Shown here piece after piece: positions 11,788 through 22,798 of a DNA stretch of 64,000 nt. The first letter of the stretch is position 1, and each line of letters starts with the position of its first letter. The notes under the pieces were generated by a model. The model saw only the letters and a list, made by a program, of their open reading frames with translations. It was not told the origin of the DNA and did not search any database. The translations under genes were made by a program, and so were the position numbers. This stretch comes from Sipunculus nudus (taxonomy: Eukaryota; Annelida; Sipuncula; Golfingiida; Sipunculidae), in the NCBI GenBank assembly GCA_026874595.1, contig CM049312.1, positions 30,445,456 through 30,509,455 on the forward strand, written 5' to 3'.

Positions 11788-12926
11788 TTGAAAATGCAAA
11801 CAGTTGTTTGTGTGCTAAAGTATTATATGTACTCGTGTGTTATTATGGAAAGTCTGAGGACATCAATGCACATTTACTTGGACACTGAAAACTATTGCAC
11901 AGTTGATATATTAAAGGATGAGGTTTATGTGTACTAGTGTAGATTAATATTGCATTTATATATCAGAATAATTGTGAACTGATGGATAAAAGTGCTCAGG
12001 GACTGTTGAAGGACTCTGATTAACAAGGAAAAATAACACCATTTGGAATTTTACCAACAATATATTTATGCAGATGTACAAATATAGAAAACAATATAAA
12101 ATGTCAATAAATGTTTGCATGTTGATCACCCATGTTGAGTAGTCAGAACTGAATTCATGTAACTAGTGTACTGAGTGAGACCAATGTAATTATGTACATA
12201 CAGCAATGATGACGTGCTACCTGACACACTGACAACACAACCTCCTGTCTTTAAATATACATGCATGTTTCAGTCTTACTGCTGTTCATTAATTGTGTCA
12301 TAATCTGTTAATATGCATCCAGCAGGGATGTCTGTCAGATGAAGGACATACACAATCAATCTAAATACATCTACAAAGACATTATGCTATCAATCAGGCC
12401 ACTGAAAGTGTGCTAGGTTTCCATGACGACAGACATGTTGACAATATGTCCTTCCAGAGGTTACTCAATAAATAAGAATATGTAGGTGGCATCATCTGTC
12501 CTGCATATTAGCTGAAGTTCATGAAGACCCATATGGAGTTTCAGCACACCAAATTAAATGAATATCCATCTAGTCAATTTTGAGGAATCTAATAATATGG
12601 GTGTCAATTGCTATATATCTTGGGTGCTGAAACATCCCCCTCAACTTAAAGAATATAGCTGACATTTAACTAATATAAGGTTTCAAAGGACATTTTTAAT
12701 GGACCTCTATGGTTTCACAGTTACAAGTTGCTATGTCCCGTGGTTACGATTTGTGTCATGTTAACAGACAGACCGATGACAGACAAAGTGTGATCAGTAT
12801 AGCTGATATGATTATCAGTCAGGCAAGCTAAAAATAGTAGAAAAAATCATCAGTAACTATATGATTCACCTGGACCCAAGTCACACAAGGGTTAGCAAAA
12901 TGTATGCTTGGATAAAGGATAGCTAT
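11788..12926. other. Intergenic space between convergent helicase and DUF6589-like genes
   Basis: No reading frame of note. It holds an AATAAA on the plus strand near 12105 (ATGTCAATAAATG), suitable as the helicase poly(A) signal. The DUF6589-like stop codon ends it at 12927. It presumably comprises the two 3' untranslated regions. Confidence 0.5.
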
Positions 12927-13966
12927 TTATAACTGAACCATTCTCCTCCTGTCAAGTTTTCTGCTATACTTGAGTAGTCTTGAATGTAGCTTGTCAGGCT
13001 TGGCTATTGCCATATCACACCTGAAACCTGGGAAGGAATCATGTTGCCTTCCCGGAGAGATGTCAAATAACTTATCAGCTTTGTATTCCTCCGCGAATGA
13101 GTTAATGTCCTTTTCATAATTAGCTCGTTTTCTGTAACTCTTGGCTATGGCAACACCAGCAACCTCTTCCCCAAAGATATTGTCAATGGCTTCTCCTAGC
13201 GCTCCCACAATCCTCCCTGCTCTCTGAACAGTCTCATCTGTATATTGGCCATGAGCATGTTTCAAGGTCTCTGAAATGAAGTAAATACTGTTCTGTAATC
13301 AGTGATACCTATGACTAAAAATAATTGGGGGTCAGTATGATTGGTATGTAAAATACAAGCACATCTAATTTACTTGATCAAAAATAGGTATGCAAAAGTA
13401 AATAGTCTGTGTATGTAAATATCAGATATGTAGATCTGTATGATCTATTCTGTCAAAATGTATCTTTGAGGTGCAGCTATAATTTTATGGCAATATGAGA
13501 TTGGATGTCAATATGCAACAGAAAATGGGTGGCATATACATAAATGTGACTTATTAGATTAATAAATATTTGAAGAAACCAATATTTATTGAAAATTAAA
13601 TAATATGTCAGCATCAGTAATGTAATGTAAACAAGCAGTTAATAATAATATCATGGCTGTACAGTAAAAGAAAACATAAGGGGTCATATGAAGACTGACT
13701 TTATGAGCAGACCATAACTGTATACCATTCATTGTTAAGACACACATGGTAAATGACATGGCACTGAAACAATGACTTACAAATTGCATTCATGTACAGT
13801 TACATTGCAGATGTGAGGAGAAAAGCAGATGTTGTGTGAAAAGAATAGGTATCCTCAACAATTGGTAACTCAAAACATGCAGCATGCTAACACTTATTTA
13901 TAACTGACTGAAATGCATGGATGGTAAAAAGGGAAGCCTAAGAACTAAGTGTAATATAATGATATA

Positions 13967-13973
<7 letters not shown>

Positions 13974-14059
<86 letters not shown>
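13974..14059. repeat. Compound (AT)n(AG)n microsatellite
   Basis: About 48 bases of TA followed by about 36 bases of GA, within the last intron of the DUF6589-like gene. Confidence 0.97.
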
Positions 14060-14061
<2 letters not shown>

Positions 14062-17000
14062 ATTAGACATTGTTGCAGGGATTCATGTATCACACAGTAA
14101 AAGAAATGTGAACCGACACCTTGACAGCAAAGCCTCAGTTAATACAGATATGATAGCACAGGCTGTCATTCCCAATACCATGCCTGTCAATCTACACGCT
14201 ACATCTTCATGCTACAGTTCTGGTTAATGAAATATTATGTTACCTTTTAATAAACCACTGCAACATGAAAAATGTTGTTCGGTGATGTACATACATAAAG
14301 AAGTCATTAATGATATATGAAGTTATCTGTCTTATCATCATTTTCATATGTCAACATTATATATAATGACTGATAAATATATATACATGTGTGATCTCTG
14401 CAGTATAGAATGCAGATACATTTTCCATGGTTCAGTTCTTCCTGTCATACAGGTTTACACTCATATATTGTTATATATCCTTGATCATTTCCAAGATACA
14501 TATTCAACTAGCTATTAAATATTAAATATTTCTCCTAGACCAAATACTATTTAAATTGTCATTTTATATATCCATTATGGATTACAACGAAAACATGAGA
14601 TGAACATGTTAGGTGTTTGATATGTTATACAAGTTATCAATGGTATCTGAAATGCCACATCACACATATTAGAATAATATTAAATGCATGATATATAATT
14701 GTAAATATATGTACCTTTAAATTCTGCATTTAGGAATTCACACACTCTGTCCATGGCAATGTTTTTCCCCTTTCCTCCCTTAAGGTTCACGGTCCTGTTG
14801 TGTATGATTTCCTCAATCAGCCGAGGGGGCAACCATCCTGACACCTCTGAAATATGTAACATAAACACAATCAGACAATAAATATATTGCGGACCTATCT
14901 AAACTAACGGTAATCTTCTGGACCTTTCATTACAACAGGCCAGTATATGTGGATATCACCACACACAGGCTGCTTGTTTTGTTTCTATCAACTTGTTTCA
15001 TGATAATATGTGGGGGCCAGCCAATACAATAAATAAAAATCAACAAGGGCATTTGGCAGTCAGTCAGTTGAGCCAGAGCTTTCCAATGGCATTCTGCAAC
15101 AAGTGACCTTACTACCTCCCAATATATTCACCCTACCACATTAGATTACATGTTTCACCCATATATCAACATTGCTGTTTTTACAGACATGTTGTTGATA
15201 AACAAATCCATACATCCTTTATGAAGGCATATCAGTACTTTCACAATCAATATTACCATTATATCATTAATATATACACAGAGAATGCCAGATATCCCAA
15301 GACAATCACATTTTCAAAGATAGGTGAATGGCCACCTTTAACTCACAATCGCCTTTATGACTCTGAGGCCTGTGCTATACCCATTGTTCACAGTTGCAGG
15401 TATCATCAAAAATATTATTGTATGAATAGGTTATAAACAGTTTAACAAACCTGATAATAGATGATGTGCAATGATCAGATACTTATAATGATTGCCACGC
15501 CAGAATCGTGGCACATTTATCTTCCACATAGAGATCATGGCAAGTCCATCTCCTTCCCGAATGGTGTCTCGATGACTGAGATCAAGCAATCCAAACCAGG
15601 TCACTGCTAAGGCATAGTTCCTCACATGGTCCAACTGTTAACCAGCAGATTCTGCACATTGCCTTGAACAATACCAGCTTTCATCTGAAATAGTCAAATC
15701 ATGATATGTGGAACCAGGCTCCATGGGGGCAATCACTGTAGGAGCATCTGACCATCGGCTCTTCTTTGTCTGTCAATTGACCAACACAATGTGTACAGTA
15801 ACTGCACGTTCTATTATTATGAACAGTAAACTAAACTTAATGTACATTTGCATGTGATTATAAGGTTTCCTGAAGTGTTTACTGAGCATATGTGATCACT
15901 GAAATTAATGCAATGACACTCTATCAGTACCAGGGTGAATATGAGCGATATTGTGCATGTTTACCATTTTTTTTATTTATGTTAATGTTTTGGGATATCC
16001 TGTATTACAGTTATTGCTCATATTGTCATCTATGACAGTAAAACGCTGCCTTCACCACAGAAGCTCCAGTCAGATGCATGATCATCTTCTTCTGCCTCAA
16101 GGACAGCCTGTATATCAGACTGTGGTGTCAACAGCCACACCTCACTCCCTATTCTTCGGCATATGCCACTGAGGAAATCTTTTCTGTCTTCTGCTGAGGC
16201 ATCTGGCATGGCACCATCTGGTACATCTGCGATGCTTTCCATTCCACACACTTTCATAGCCAAATATACAATATGAGCTTCTGTAATGAAACGGATGAAA
16301 TTGTCAACATAATTGAAGCAGTTCATCACATCCTTCGTCACATTTCGATGTTGGAACGAATTCTTCAACTGAGCCAAAGTCCCTCTTTCAGCAATGCTCT
16401 TTCCACTGAAGAGAATATTCATTGTTTCCTACAATTGAACAGAATTATCATATACTGACCCAAGGTGTTGACAAAAGGCAGGTATTAACACTTTTTTTCT
16501 ATTTCACTACCTTCAGGGAGCATTCATGTCAATTGTTTGGGGAAGGGGGGGGGGGAGTACTTGCAATTTGCTGGACTACTTCCTTGTCCCCCCACCCTTG
16601 CATTGGATGTGATCAGTTTCCTGCTCTCTTTGCCATACCCTTCAACTGCATTCAAGTGATGAGATTCTACATGAATAAATGGAATAGTGGGTTCATTCCA
16701 TATTGGAAGTAGCAGTCCACCTTTTCTGTGTATTTATGTTCTATCTCAAAATGCATGACCCAGCAAGGCTATTCATACAACTCTCTACATAACAGCTGTA
16801 GGGTTACATAACAGATTCGTATCCAAGATGTCCCTCTTTTTAATACCCCAGCATTAATAACTAATGGTTTCATAGTGAATCAATCAGTATCAATTAGCAG
16901 AACAGTTTAATGCTATTACTTGATGTTGAACATGTCAATGCACAACCTTAGTTTCACATTTACGAGATATTCATACCTGAAGCATGATGCCTCTGTGATG

Positions 17001-17311
17001 AAATTCCTGCGGTACAGGGTGAAGTCCTTCAAGGCGCTCACTCTCTGTCAGGTCAGCTGCCCTGGCCTTCCTCGCATCCCGCATTCTTTCTACTGACAGT
17101 GCATCACCATAAGTTGGTACTACCCGATACGACCCATCATTCCTTCTTGGTACATATCTTTGCAGTCCTTCTATAATGTTGATGACCCCTTCTGTTGAGG
17201 ATGGGTTGGCATCTATGATACCTATATTTATCTGCAAAAAAAGGTTCATATGTGTTCATTATGTGCTCTTCCGGTTGTGAGTTATTCTATACAGCTCATA
17301 CAGTGACATTT

Positions 17312-17314
<3 letters not shown>

Positions 17315-17348
<34 letters not shown>
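17315..17348. repeat. (AT)n microsatellite
   Basis: Pure AT run in the intron after exon 6 of the DUF6589-like gene. Confidence 0.95.
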
Positions 17349-17351
<3 letters not shown>

Positions 17352-19200
17352 TGCAAAGTTTATTTAATGATCTCACCATTTCAATCCTTTGGGATGCTTG
17401 TTCTTCATACATATGAGGAATATGCCATTGAACAATGTCTTGATATTGTTTGAAGTAGGGCATATTCTTCACAGGGATTCTTGACACAATAGTTTCCATT
17501 CTGGAACGAAGCATGTCTTCATCCTCCAGGTTTTGGAAGTATGCATGCAGAGGAATTTCTGATGCATTCAACTGTACATTCCGCTCCTCAAGATCCTCCA
17601 CATTGACCCTGTTCTTGGCAGCATAGCAATTTGCCCAGAGCTTCATCTCATTTTTTTTTGCCCTCTGCACTGATCTCTGGCCTGAATCATGATATGAGCA
17701 TTGTCCCAGACTAATGCATAGCCAGAACCTAGAGAACAATTTAAATAAATGATTTAGTATCATGTATTGCATCTACTCTATATACACTGTTCAATATACT
17801 AGGTGCTTAGGTGCACAGATGCACCATAAAACAGTTTTATGCATCCGCTGTATCACTGCAAGGTCCACAGAGTGCACCTGAGGCTTGTAACTAGGACAGA
17901 TCTGCAGGACTGTTAGGCACATGTCCAGATGATCAAACAATGACATATGAACACTGAAACATGATGTCACAATACACACTACTTATATACAGAATCAGTG
18001 ATCAGAGCTTTTGTTTAAATGGATATTATTCAAGGTCAAATTCCGATCAGGTTGAAACCCATAGCTTATTTTTTTACTGCACTGTAATATGTGTATAATT
18101 TATAATATAGCTGTAATAAAAATAAGTGTAATGACAATGTCTTAGTGCACCTTGAAATTACTTGTGCACAAAGTTGTATCAGGTGTGGTGCACAGCTGCA
18201 CCTTGCCATGAAAAAGTATTTTGTACTCAGATATAGATATATATCTTTCTTCTTGTTGTAAATTCTAAATGTTCAATTTGGCATAATATTTACCACACAT
18301 AATTTCCTGTTACATTATATCATTGTCATTTATTGGTTGGATTGCAGGAAATATGCAGACAACTTCTGAATTAGTCATACCTCTCCCACTTAAGGTTATG
18401 TCTTCTTCATACCACGTCGATTCCTCTGACTGCTCAATTCTGCATGAATCATCTACCGACTCATTTGTGGTGCTTGTTTCCTCCTGAAGTGGTATGTATT
18501 CCTCATCAGAGTCCTCCTCATCACTTAGGTCCTCCCATCCATCATCATCTGCATTGGATGTTGAAGGGTAGGATGTAGCAGTTGATGAAGCTGATGTTGC
18601 TGTTGTGGTTGTTGTGGTGTGCACCTCTGTGGAGCCAACTGACACAGATCCAGTAGTGTTGAAGTATGCTTCCTGTCAAATAACCAAAAACATGTGATTG
18701 TCATTATTTATAATCCCAATTATTATTGTTTTTTTATTTAAAACAATTTATTGTTATATTATACCATTCAATATCAACTTGGTTTTCATGATGTGTCATG
18801 ACATGGGTTATTCATGTTTACACAGGCCATATGTTGAACAGCCTGTTTTATCAGGATGATATTCTGAATTATCATACATTAAAAAATACATACTAGTGCC
18901 TGTTTCCACAGGTTCAACTTGTCATCTGGTTCCTGGCAGAACTTGTTGAGCCATCTTCTTGTTGACCATGAACTTTGGCAGATGCCAAGGTGATTGAAAC
19001 ACCTGATTAACTGTAGGCAAATAATTAAATATCACTTATTGTACATGAATAAATGCAACAGCCAATACCTAAAAAATAACAAGGGCCCATGGGTCACGCC
19101 ACTCAGCTGATTTTGACAGTTATGACTGCATCACCATAGATTTTTTAAAGTTGTAATTAAAATACTATCTTAAATGATCAGGAACTAGAGCTGAATGACT

Positions 19201-19220
19201 GGGGGGGGGGGGGGGGGGGG
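19201..19220 (+). repeat. 20-base poly-G run
   Basis: Twenty consecutive G in an intron of the DUF6589-like gene. Similar runs occur at about 44829, 49810 and 59870. On either strand such a run can form a G-quadruplex. Confidence 0.9.
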
Positions 19221-20739
19221 TTAAAACACCTATGGATATGAATACAGCATTGGGAATTATATTCAATAAGATTTAATAAAAATTGGAGGTTTTTCTTATT
19301 TTATCAAAGGAATGAAGTCGCAAAGACCCTGTTTTTAGCTAGGTGAGGGATCTTTGGGACATCTCACATTATGCAGATTTTTGGATTCCTAGGTCTTCAG
19401 ATATTAAAACTTGCCACATCTACGGGCGGCCCGACGACAGCCAATGGACCTCTCCTTTAGCTCAGATGACTTATAGTCAGCTGAGCTCATAATTGCTAAT
19501 TAAATGTGTTGATGTTCTGTACAATTATGTGCCTCACCTTCTCACTGCTTCCACAACGCCACATCTGCACACCATTCAGTGCCTGCAGGAAGCTGAACTT
19601 CTTGGCGTTGATTGTGTAAAGTGGCACAGAGAGCATGTAGCCGAGTCTTGGGAGGATGAACGACCTGATAAATATACAATGAATTATTATACGAGGAATG
19701 TGGTATTTTTTTCTATTATTACTTATTTTATATCAAATAAATATTAAAATATTCATATTAAGTATTACCTGTACTTTTCTTCATCCACGATGGGCATGGC
19801 TGCCTCAATGGCACCGACTAATGTTTTCACCTGACCTCTCATGTCACCCACCAGTTTAGTCCAGCTGAATTTACGTATAGAATCAGTCCCATCTATCTGC
19901 GGGTATGAGTTTTCCCTGACATATCCTCGCATTTCTTTTTTAATCCTGACAGACACTATTTTCATAAAGGCTTTCTCGCAGCTGGGCCACGGTTCAAGAT
20001 ATACCGTATTGCTGTATAGTATTTTGAGTTCTTCACTGCTTTGCTTATGTCATTAGCAGTCTGTACCCTTGTGATGTGGCGAGGAGGTGTGTGTGCACAA
20101 TGATAACTCTTGCGTGGTGAACTAGAACCAAGTGGTACCCACTCACTCTCTCCTTCTCCTGTTTTCTGTTTTTTTGTACAGCTGGATGATCTACCAGGGC
20201 TTTCTCTTTTCTTCTGCGGGGATCCTCTGTGACGTGGAGCAGGCATGCATTCAAATGTCTTGTAGCTTCTTTCTAGTTTGTTGAAGCATGTCCCACACAC
20301 ATGACCATCACTTGGACCCTACATGAAGAATAAGAAGTATATGCATCATTGTGTAGCATGTTTTACAGTATGGTTCTCTGTTTAATTTAGGGGAAATATA
20401 TGTCTTCACATTGCAGTTGTCAATATTTATTTGTCTTGATATCTCAATTATGATTAAACCTTCCATTTTTTTCAACCAACTGGTCATGATGTCTATGCAG
20501 GATTTCAATTGCATTTGTGCAGAAACGAATATTACATGTAATATTATTTTTACAGTTGACGGTGATGAGATTATGTTATTTCTTTTATTATTTTGTTAAG
20601 TATTTTACTTTGACATTATTATCTTTCAAGGTATGGGGCCTTTCTGTATATTAAAGGATAATATATTTGTACAGGTAATCTCATGCATTTGATTAAGAAT
20701 ATTTCAGAGCAGTTGTGTCAGACATACGGATTAGGGCCA

Positions 20740-21175
20740 CAGTAAGGCTTCGTCTAGACTAGCGTTAGATCGGCCCTCTGAGATTATAGCCAGATCACTG
20801 GCCTGCCAGTGTGCCTGGACATGTAACTCTGAGGATTGCATTCAAAGCCGTATGAGGATGCAATTAATTTCGTCATTTTTGACAACGCCTCATTGCTAAC
20901 ATGTATCTTGTCACTTCAAATAAACCCACTAGACCTTTTTAACAAGTTACATATCTCTCCAACTACCGGTACACCTAGACATGCCTGTGACATATTCCGT
21001 AATAACCGAATATATTTGTATATTGTTCTCCATGTATGGGAGATTTCTGCCTGCAGTCTGTCTGCTGACTGTATGCGCAGATACGGTTATGAAGCGTGGC
21101 CTTGACTTGCAGGGCGGTTCTCAGTTTGGGCCCTAACTGAGTCGTGTTTGTCACGGCTACGTCTAGACGGTCTAC
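20740..21175. mobile_element. Possible MITE-like insertion in intron 1 of the DUF6589-like gene
   Basis: The segment is less AT-rich than its surroundings. Both ends carry GGCTNCGTCTAGAC (left 20748, right about 21146), whose CGTCTAGACG-like core is palindromic, so the ends match in either orientation. Near the right end is the near-perfect palindrome CTCAGTTTGGGCCCTAACTGAG. I could not define a target duplication. Confidence 0.3.
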
Positions 21176-21399
21176 CCTGTAGGCTGTATATATTCATTTC
21201 GTTTCAATATATGACATTAAACTGACAGTAAATAAAACTTACCTGGTACATATACACTGCTTGCAAGGCAGAATACACAGACACTGGCAAGCATCTGAGC
21301 TTCCCTTGTATATTCCGCTTGTCCAGTCCTCTGCCATGTTTTTTCTGGCGGAGCTGATGTCCACACAGCCTGCAGCTATCTTCAGCCATGTTCAGTCAA

Positions 21400-21865
21400 T
21401 CAGTGGCGGGAAGTGTGAACGAGGCCAGTAACTGGGATGAGGCTCACTTCGTAGGGTGTTTCCTCCAATAACATGAGGGGATTCCCAAGAACTTACCAGC
21501 CAATCAGAAGATGGGATTTGCAATACTGACTGCTCCCTTGTGTCCTTGACCCTAACGAACATGGCGGTTCTGGCCAGGAGTCGCGGCTTGTCACTTCGTG
21601 ACTTTTCACAAGGATCATGATGGACCATTGTCTTACTTCAAGAAAGAAACTAGTAAGGTGCCTTAGTTATGTGTTTATTAACTATGTCATGTTTGTTTAT
21701 GTTGTCATAGACAGGACATTTTATATTTCTGCCAGGGCACCGACAAATAACACTGTGTGCTGTCCGTCTCTATATTAGTATTATATAGAGCGGATACTCT
21801 GTCTAGGCTGACTGAGGCAGCACGCGAGCCGAGCTCTCCACATCAAAGGTATTTTTAAGCGTGAT
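21400..21865. promoter_or_regulatory. Leader between the DUF6589-like start and LINE ORF1
   Basis: This is the divergent interval: upstream region of the minus-strand DUF6589-like gene and, on the plus strand, the 5' leader of LINE ORF1. It is relatively GC-rich and includes AACATGGCGG at 21559-21568, similar to the YY1-type motif found in some promoters. The right edge of the DNA element must lie here, but its terminus is not identifiable by eye. Confidence 0.35.
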
Positions 21866-22798
21866 ATGGCAGAAATTTCTACAATAAAGACACGCTCAAA
21901 AAGTAAAACAAACCGTGTTAACAAGGAAACAACAGAAACACCAGAAATGGATAAATACTTAGAGCAAACACAGAAAAGAAAAGGCAAGAAAGACGAGCAG
22001 GAGACCGAGTCACCAGAGGTCAGTGACCCCATTATGTCGACCATTGAAATCAAATGCACCCAACTGGAACAGTACTTGAAGACAGCGTTAGAGGAATTTA
22101 AAGAGTCACTGAAAGGGGACATACAAAAGATCAAACAAGACGTACAAGAGGTCCACAAAAAACATTCATGTCTTGAACAGAAAATAGATGACGTTACACA
22201 CAGTGTAGAATATTCCCAGGCCGAAATAGAGACATTGAAAACTAAATTGGCAAGCGCAGAAACTAGAAATGAAACACTGCATGCCGAGCTAGACACACTA
22301 AAGACGGAGAAAAGAGACACAGAAGACGAACTCATGAAAATAAAAACAAAACTCGCAGAAACAGAACGCCACAGCAGAGAATATAACCTAAGACTGTTGG
22401 GAGTTGTAGAAGAGAAAGATGAAAATTGTGAGCAAATTGTAGCCAAGGCGATCCGAGAGCAAGGGCTACTCGGGGAAAAACCAATAGAGGACATATTACA
22501 AACCATTGAGGTGGCGCACAGAACAGGAATGAAAAAACATGGAGTCAACAGGCACATAATTGTTAAATTTCTAAAACGGCCGGTGAGAAACAGTCTATTG
22601 AAAGCCCAAAAGCGCACAAGGAGAGCGATCGGGGAAAGCTTCTTTGTTGAGGACCTCACCAAAGAAGATTATCTTTTTAAAAAGAAAGCCGGCCCCCAGA
22701 TGAAAGTGGCCCATAGAGATCACCAGAAGGTCCGAGGACGCCTAATAATAAACGGCAAACAAGTGCCTATTGACAACTCCAGTCCGCAAGCCGATTGA
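21866..22798 (+). CDS. L1-type LINE ORF1 protein (RNA-binding, coiled coil)
   Basis: A 310-residue intact frame. Roughly the first 60 residues are Lys/Arg/Glu-rich. Residues ~60-165 form a long heptad-rich, coiled-coil stretch. Then comes the ORF1p-type core starting REYNLRLLGVVEE, with EVAHRTG and HIIVKFLKRPVRNSLL, and a C-terminal part with GPQMKVAHRDHQKVRG. In L1 elements such proteins trimerise through the coiled coil, bind the element RNA and accompany ORF2p. It is the only long undamaged frame in the nested insertion. The start ATG follows TGAT and no longer frame extends upstream. It belongs to the plus-strand LINE whose ORF2 starts at 27313; the two are unusually far apart. Confidence 0.85.
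   Translation: MAEISTIKTRSKSKTNRVNKETTETPEMDKYLEQTQKRKGKKDEQETESPEVSDPIMSTIEIKCTQLEQYLKTALEEFKESLKGDIQKIKQDVQEVHKKHSCLEQKIDDVTHSVEYSQAEIETLKTKLASAETRNETLHAELDTLKTEKRDTEDELMKIKTKLAETERHSREYNLRLLGVVEEKDENCEQIVAKAIREQGLLGEKPIEDILQTIEVAHRTGMKKHGVNRHIIVKFLKRPVRNSLLKAQKRTRRAIGESFFVEDLTKEDYLFKKKAGPQMKVAHRDHQKVRGRLIINGKQVPIDNSSPQAD

Larger units (their letters stand above)
12927..21389 (-). pseudogene. DUF6589-like protein, probable transposase (11 exons, frameshifted)
   Basis: Roughly 970 codons in 11 exons (minus strand): 21389-21243, 20318-19769, 19664-19538, 19010-18894, 18672-18381, 17728-17377, 17231-16977, 16428-16056, 15684-15451, 14846-14715, 13270-12927. Nearly all joins have GT-AG sites and matching phase. 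Order of parts: N-terminal Cys pairs (CRLCG in exon 1, VCGTC in exon 2), a Lys/Ser-rich linker, a helical region, an acidic Thr/Ser/Glu stretch in exon 5, then the conserved core. Core marks are ALVWDNAH (exon 6), YGDALSVERM and RLEGLHPVPQEFH (exon 7), REGDGLAM and NHYKYL (exon 9), NLKGGKGKNIAMDRV (exon 10) and GQYTDETVQRAG (exon 11). These recall the DUF6589 family of animals and fungi. Lesions: a 1-nt shift at ~19970, a shift in the A9 run at 17651-17659, and a stop or shift near 15640 where the exon 8/9 phase is unclear. The catalytic role is inferred. Confidence 0.72.
7600..21700. mobile_element. Two-gene helicase + DUF6589-like DNA transposon (AcademH-like), decayed
   Basis: A RecQ-type helicase gene (+) and a DUF6589-like gene (-) converge, with stop codons 1.1 kb apart, inside a LINE. 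Known, from memory: the Academ superfamily of eukaryotic DNA transposons has a lineage named AcademH that carries a superfamily II helicase beside its transposase. Inferred: the DUF6589-like protein is the transposase of this pair. Both genes contain introns, so the block cannot have arrived by reverse transcription and must have entered the LINE as DNA. Outer limits are approximate because the termini and target duplication were not found. Both genes have inactivating lesions, so the copy looks dead. Confidence 0.6.

Noticed and set aside
21392-21628. 78-codon minus-strand frame upstream of the DUF6589-like start
   Set aside because: Out of frame with exon 1 and without recognisable motifs; likely leader sequence.
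7578-21776. CTCTATAT at 7578-7585 and 21768-21775 as the target duplication of the helicase element
   Set aside because: The word is TATA-like and common in this DNA, and the inner flanks show no matching terminal inverted repeats.
21781-22662. 293-codon minus-strand frame opposite LINE ORF1
   Set aside because: It is the antisense shadow of the coiled-coil ORF1; Ser/Cys/Phe-rich translation with no domain.
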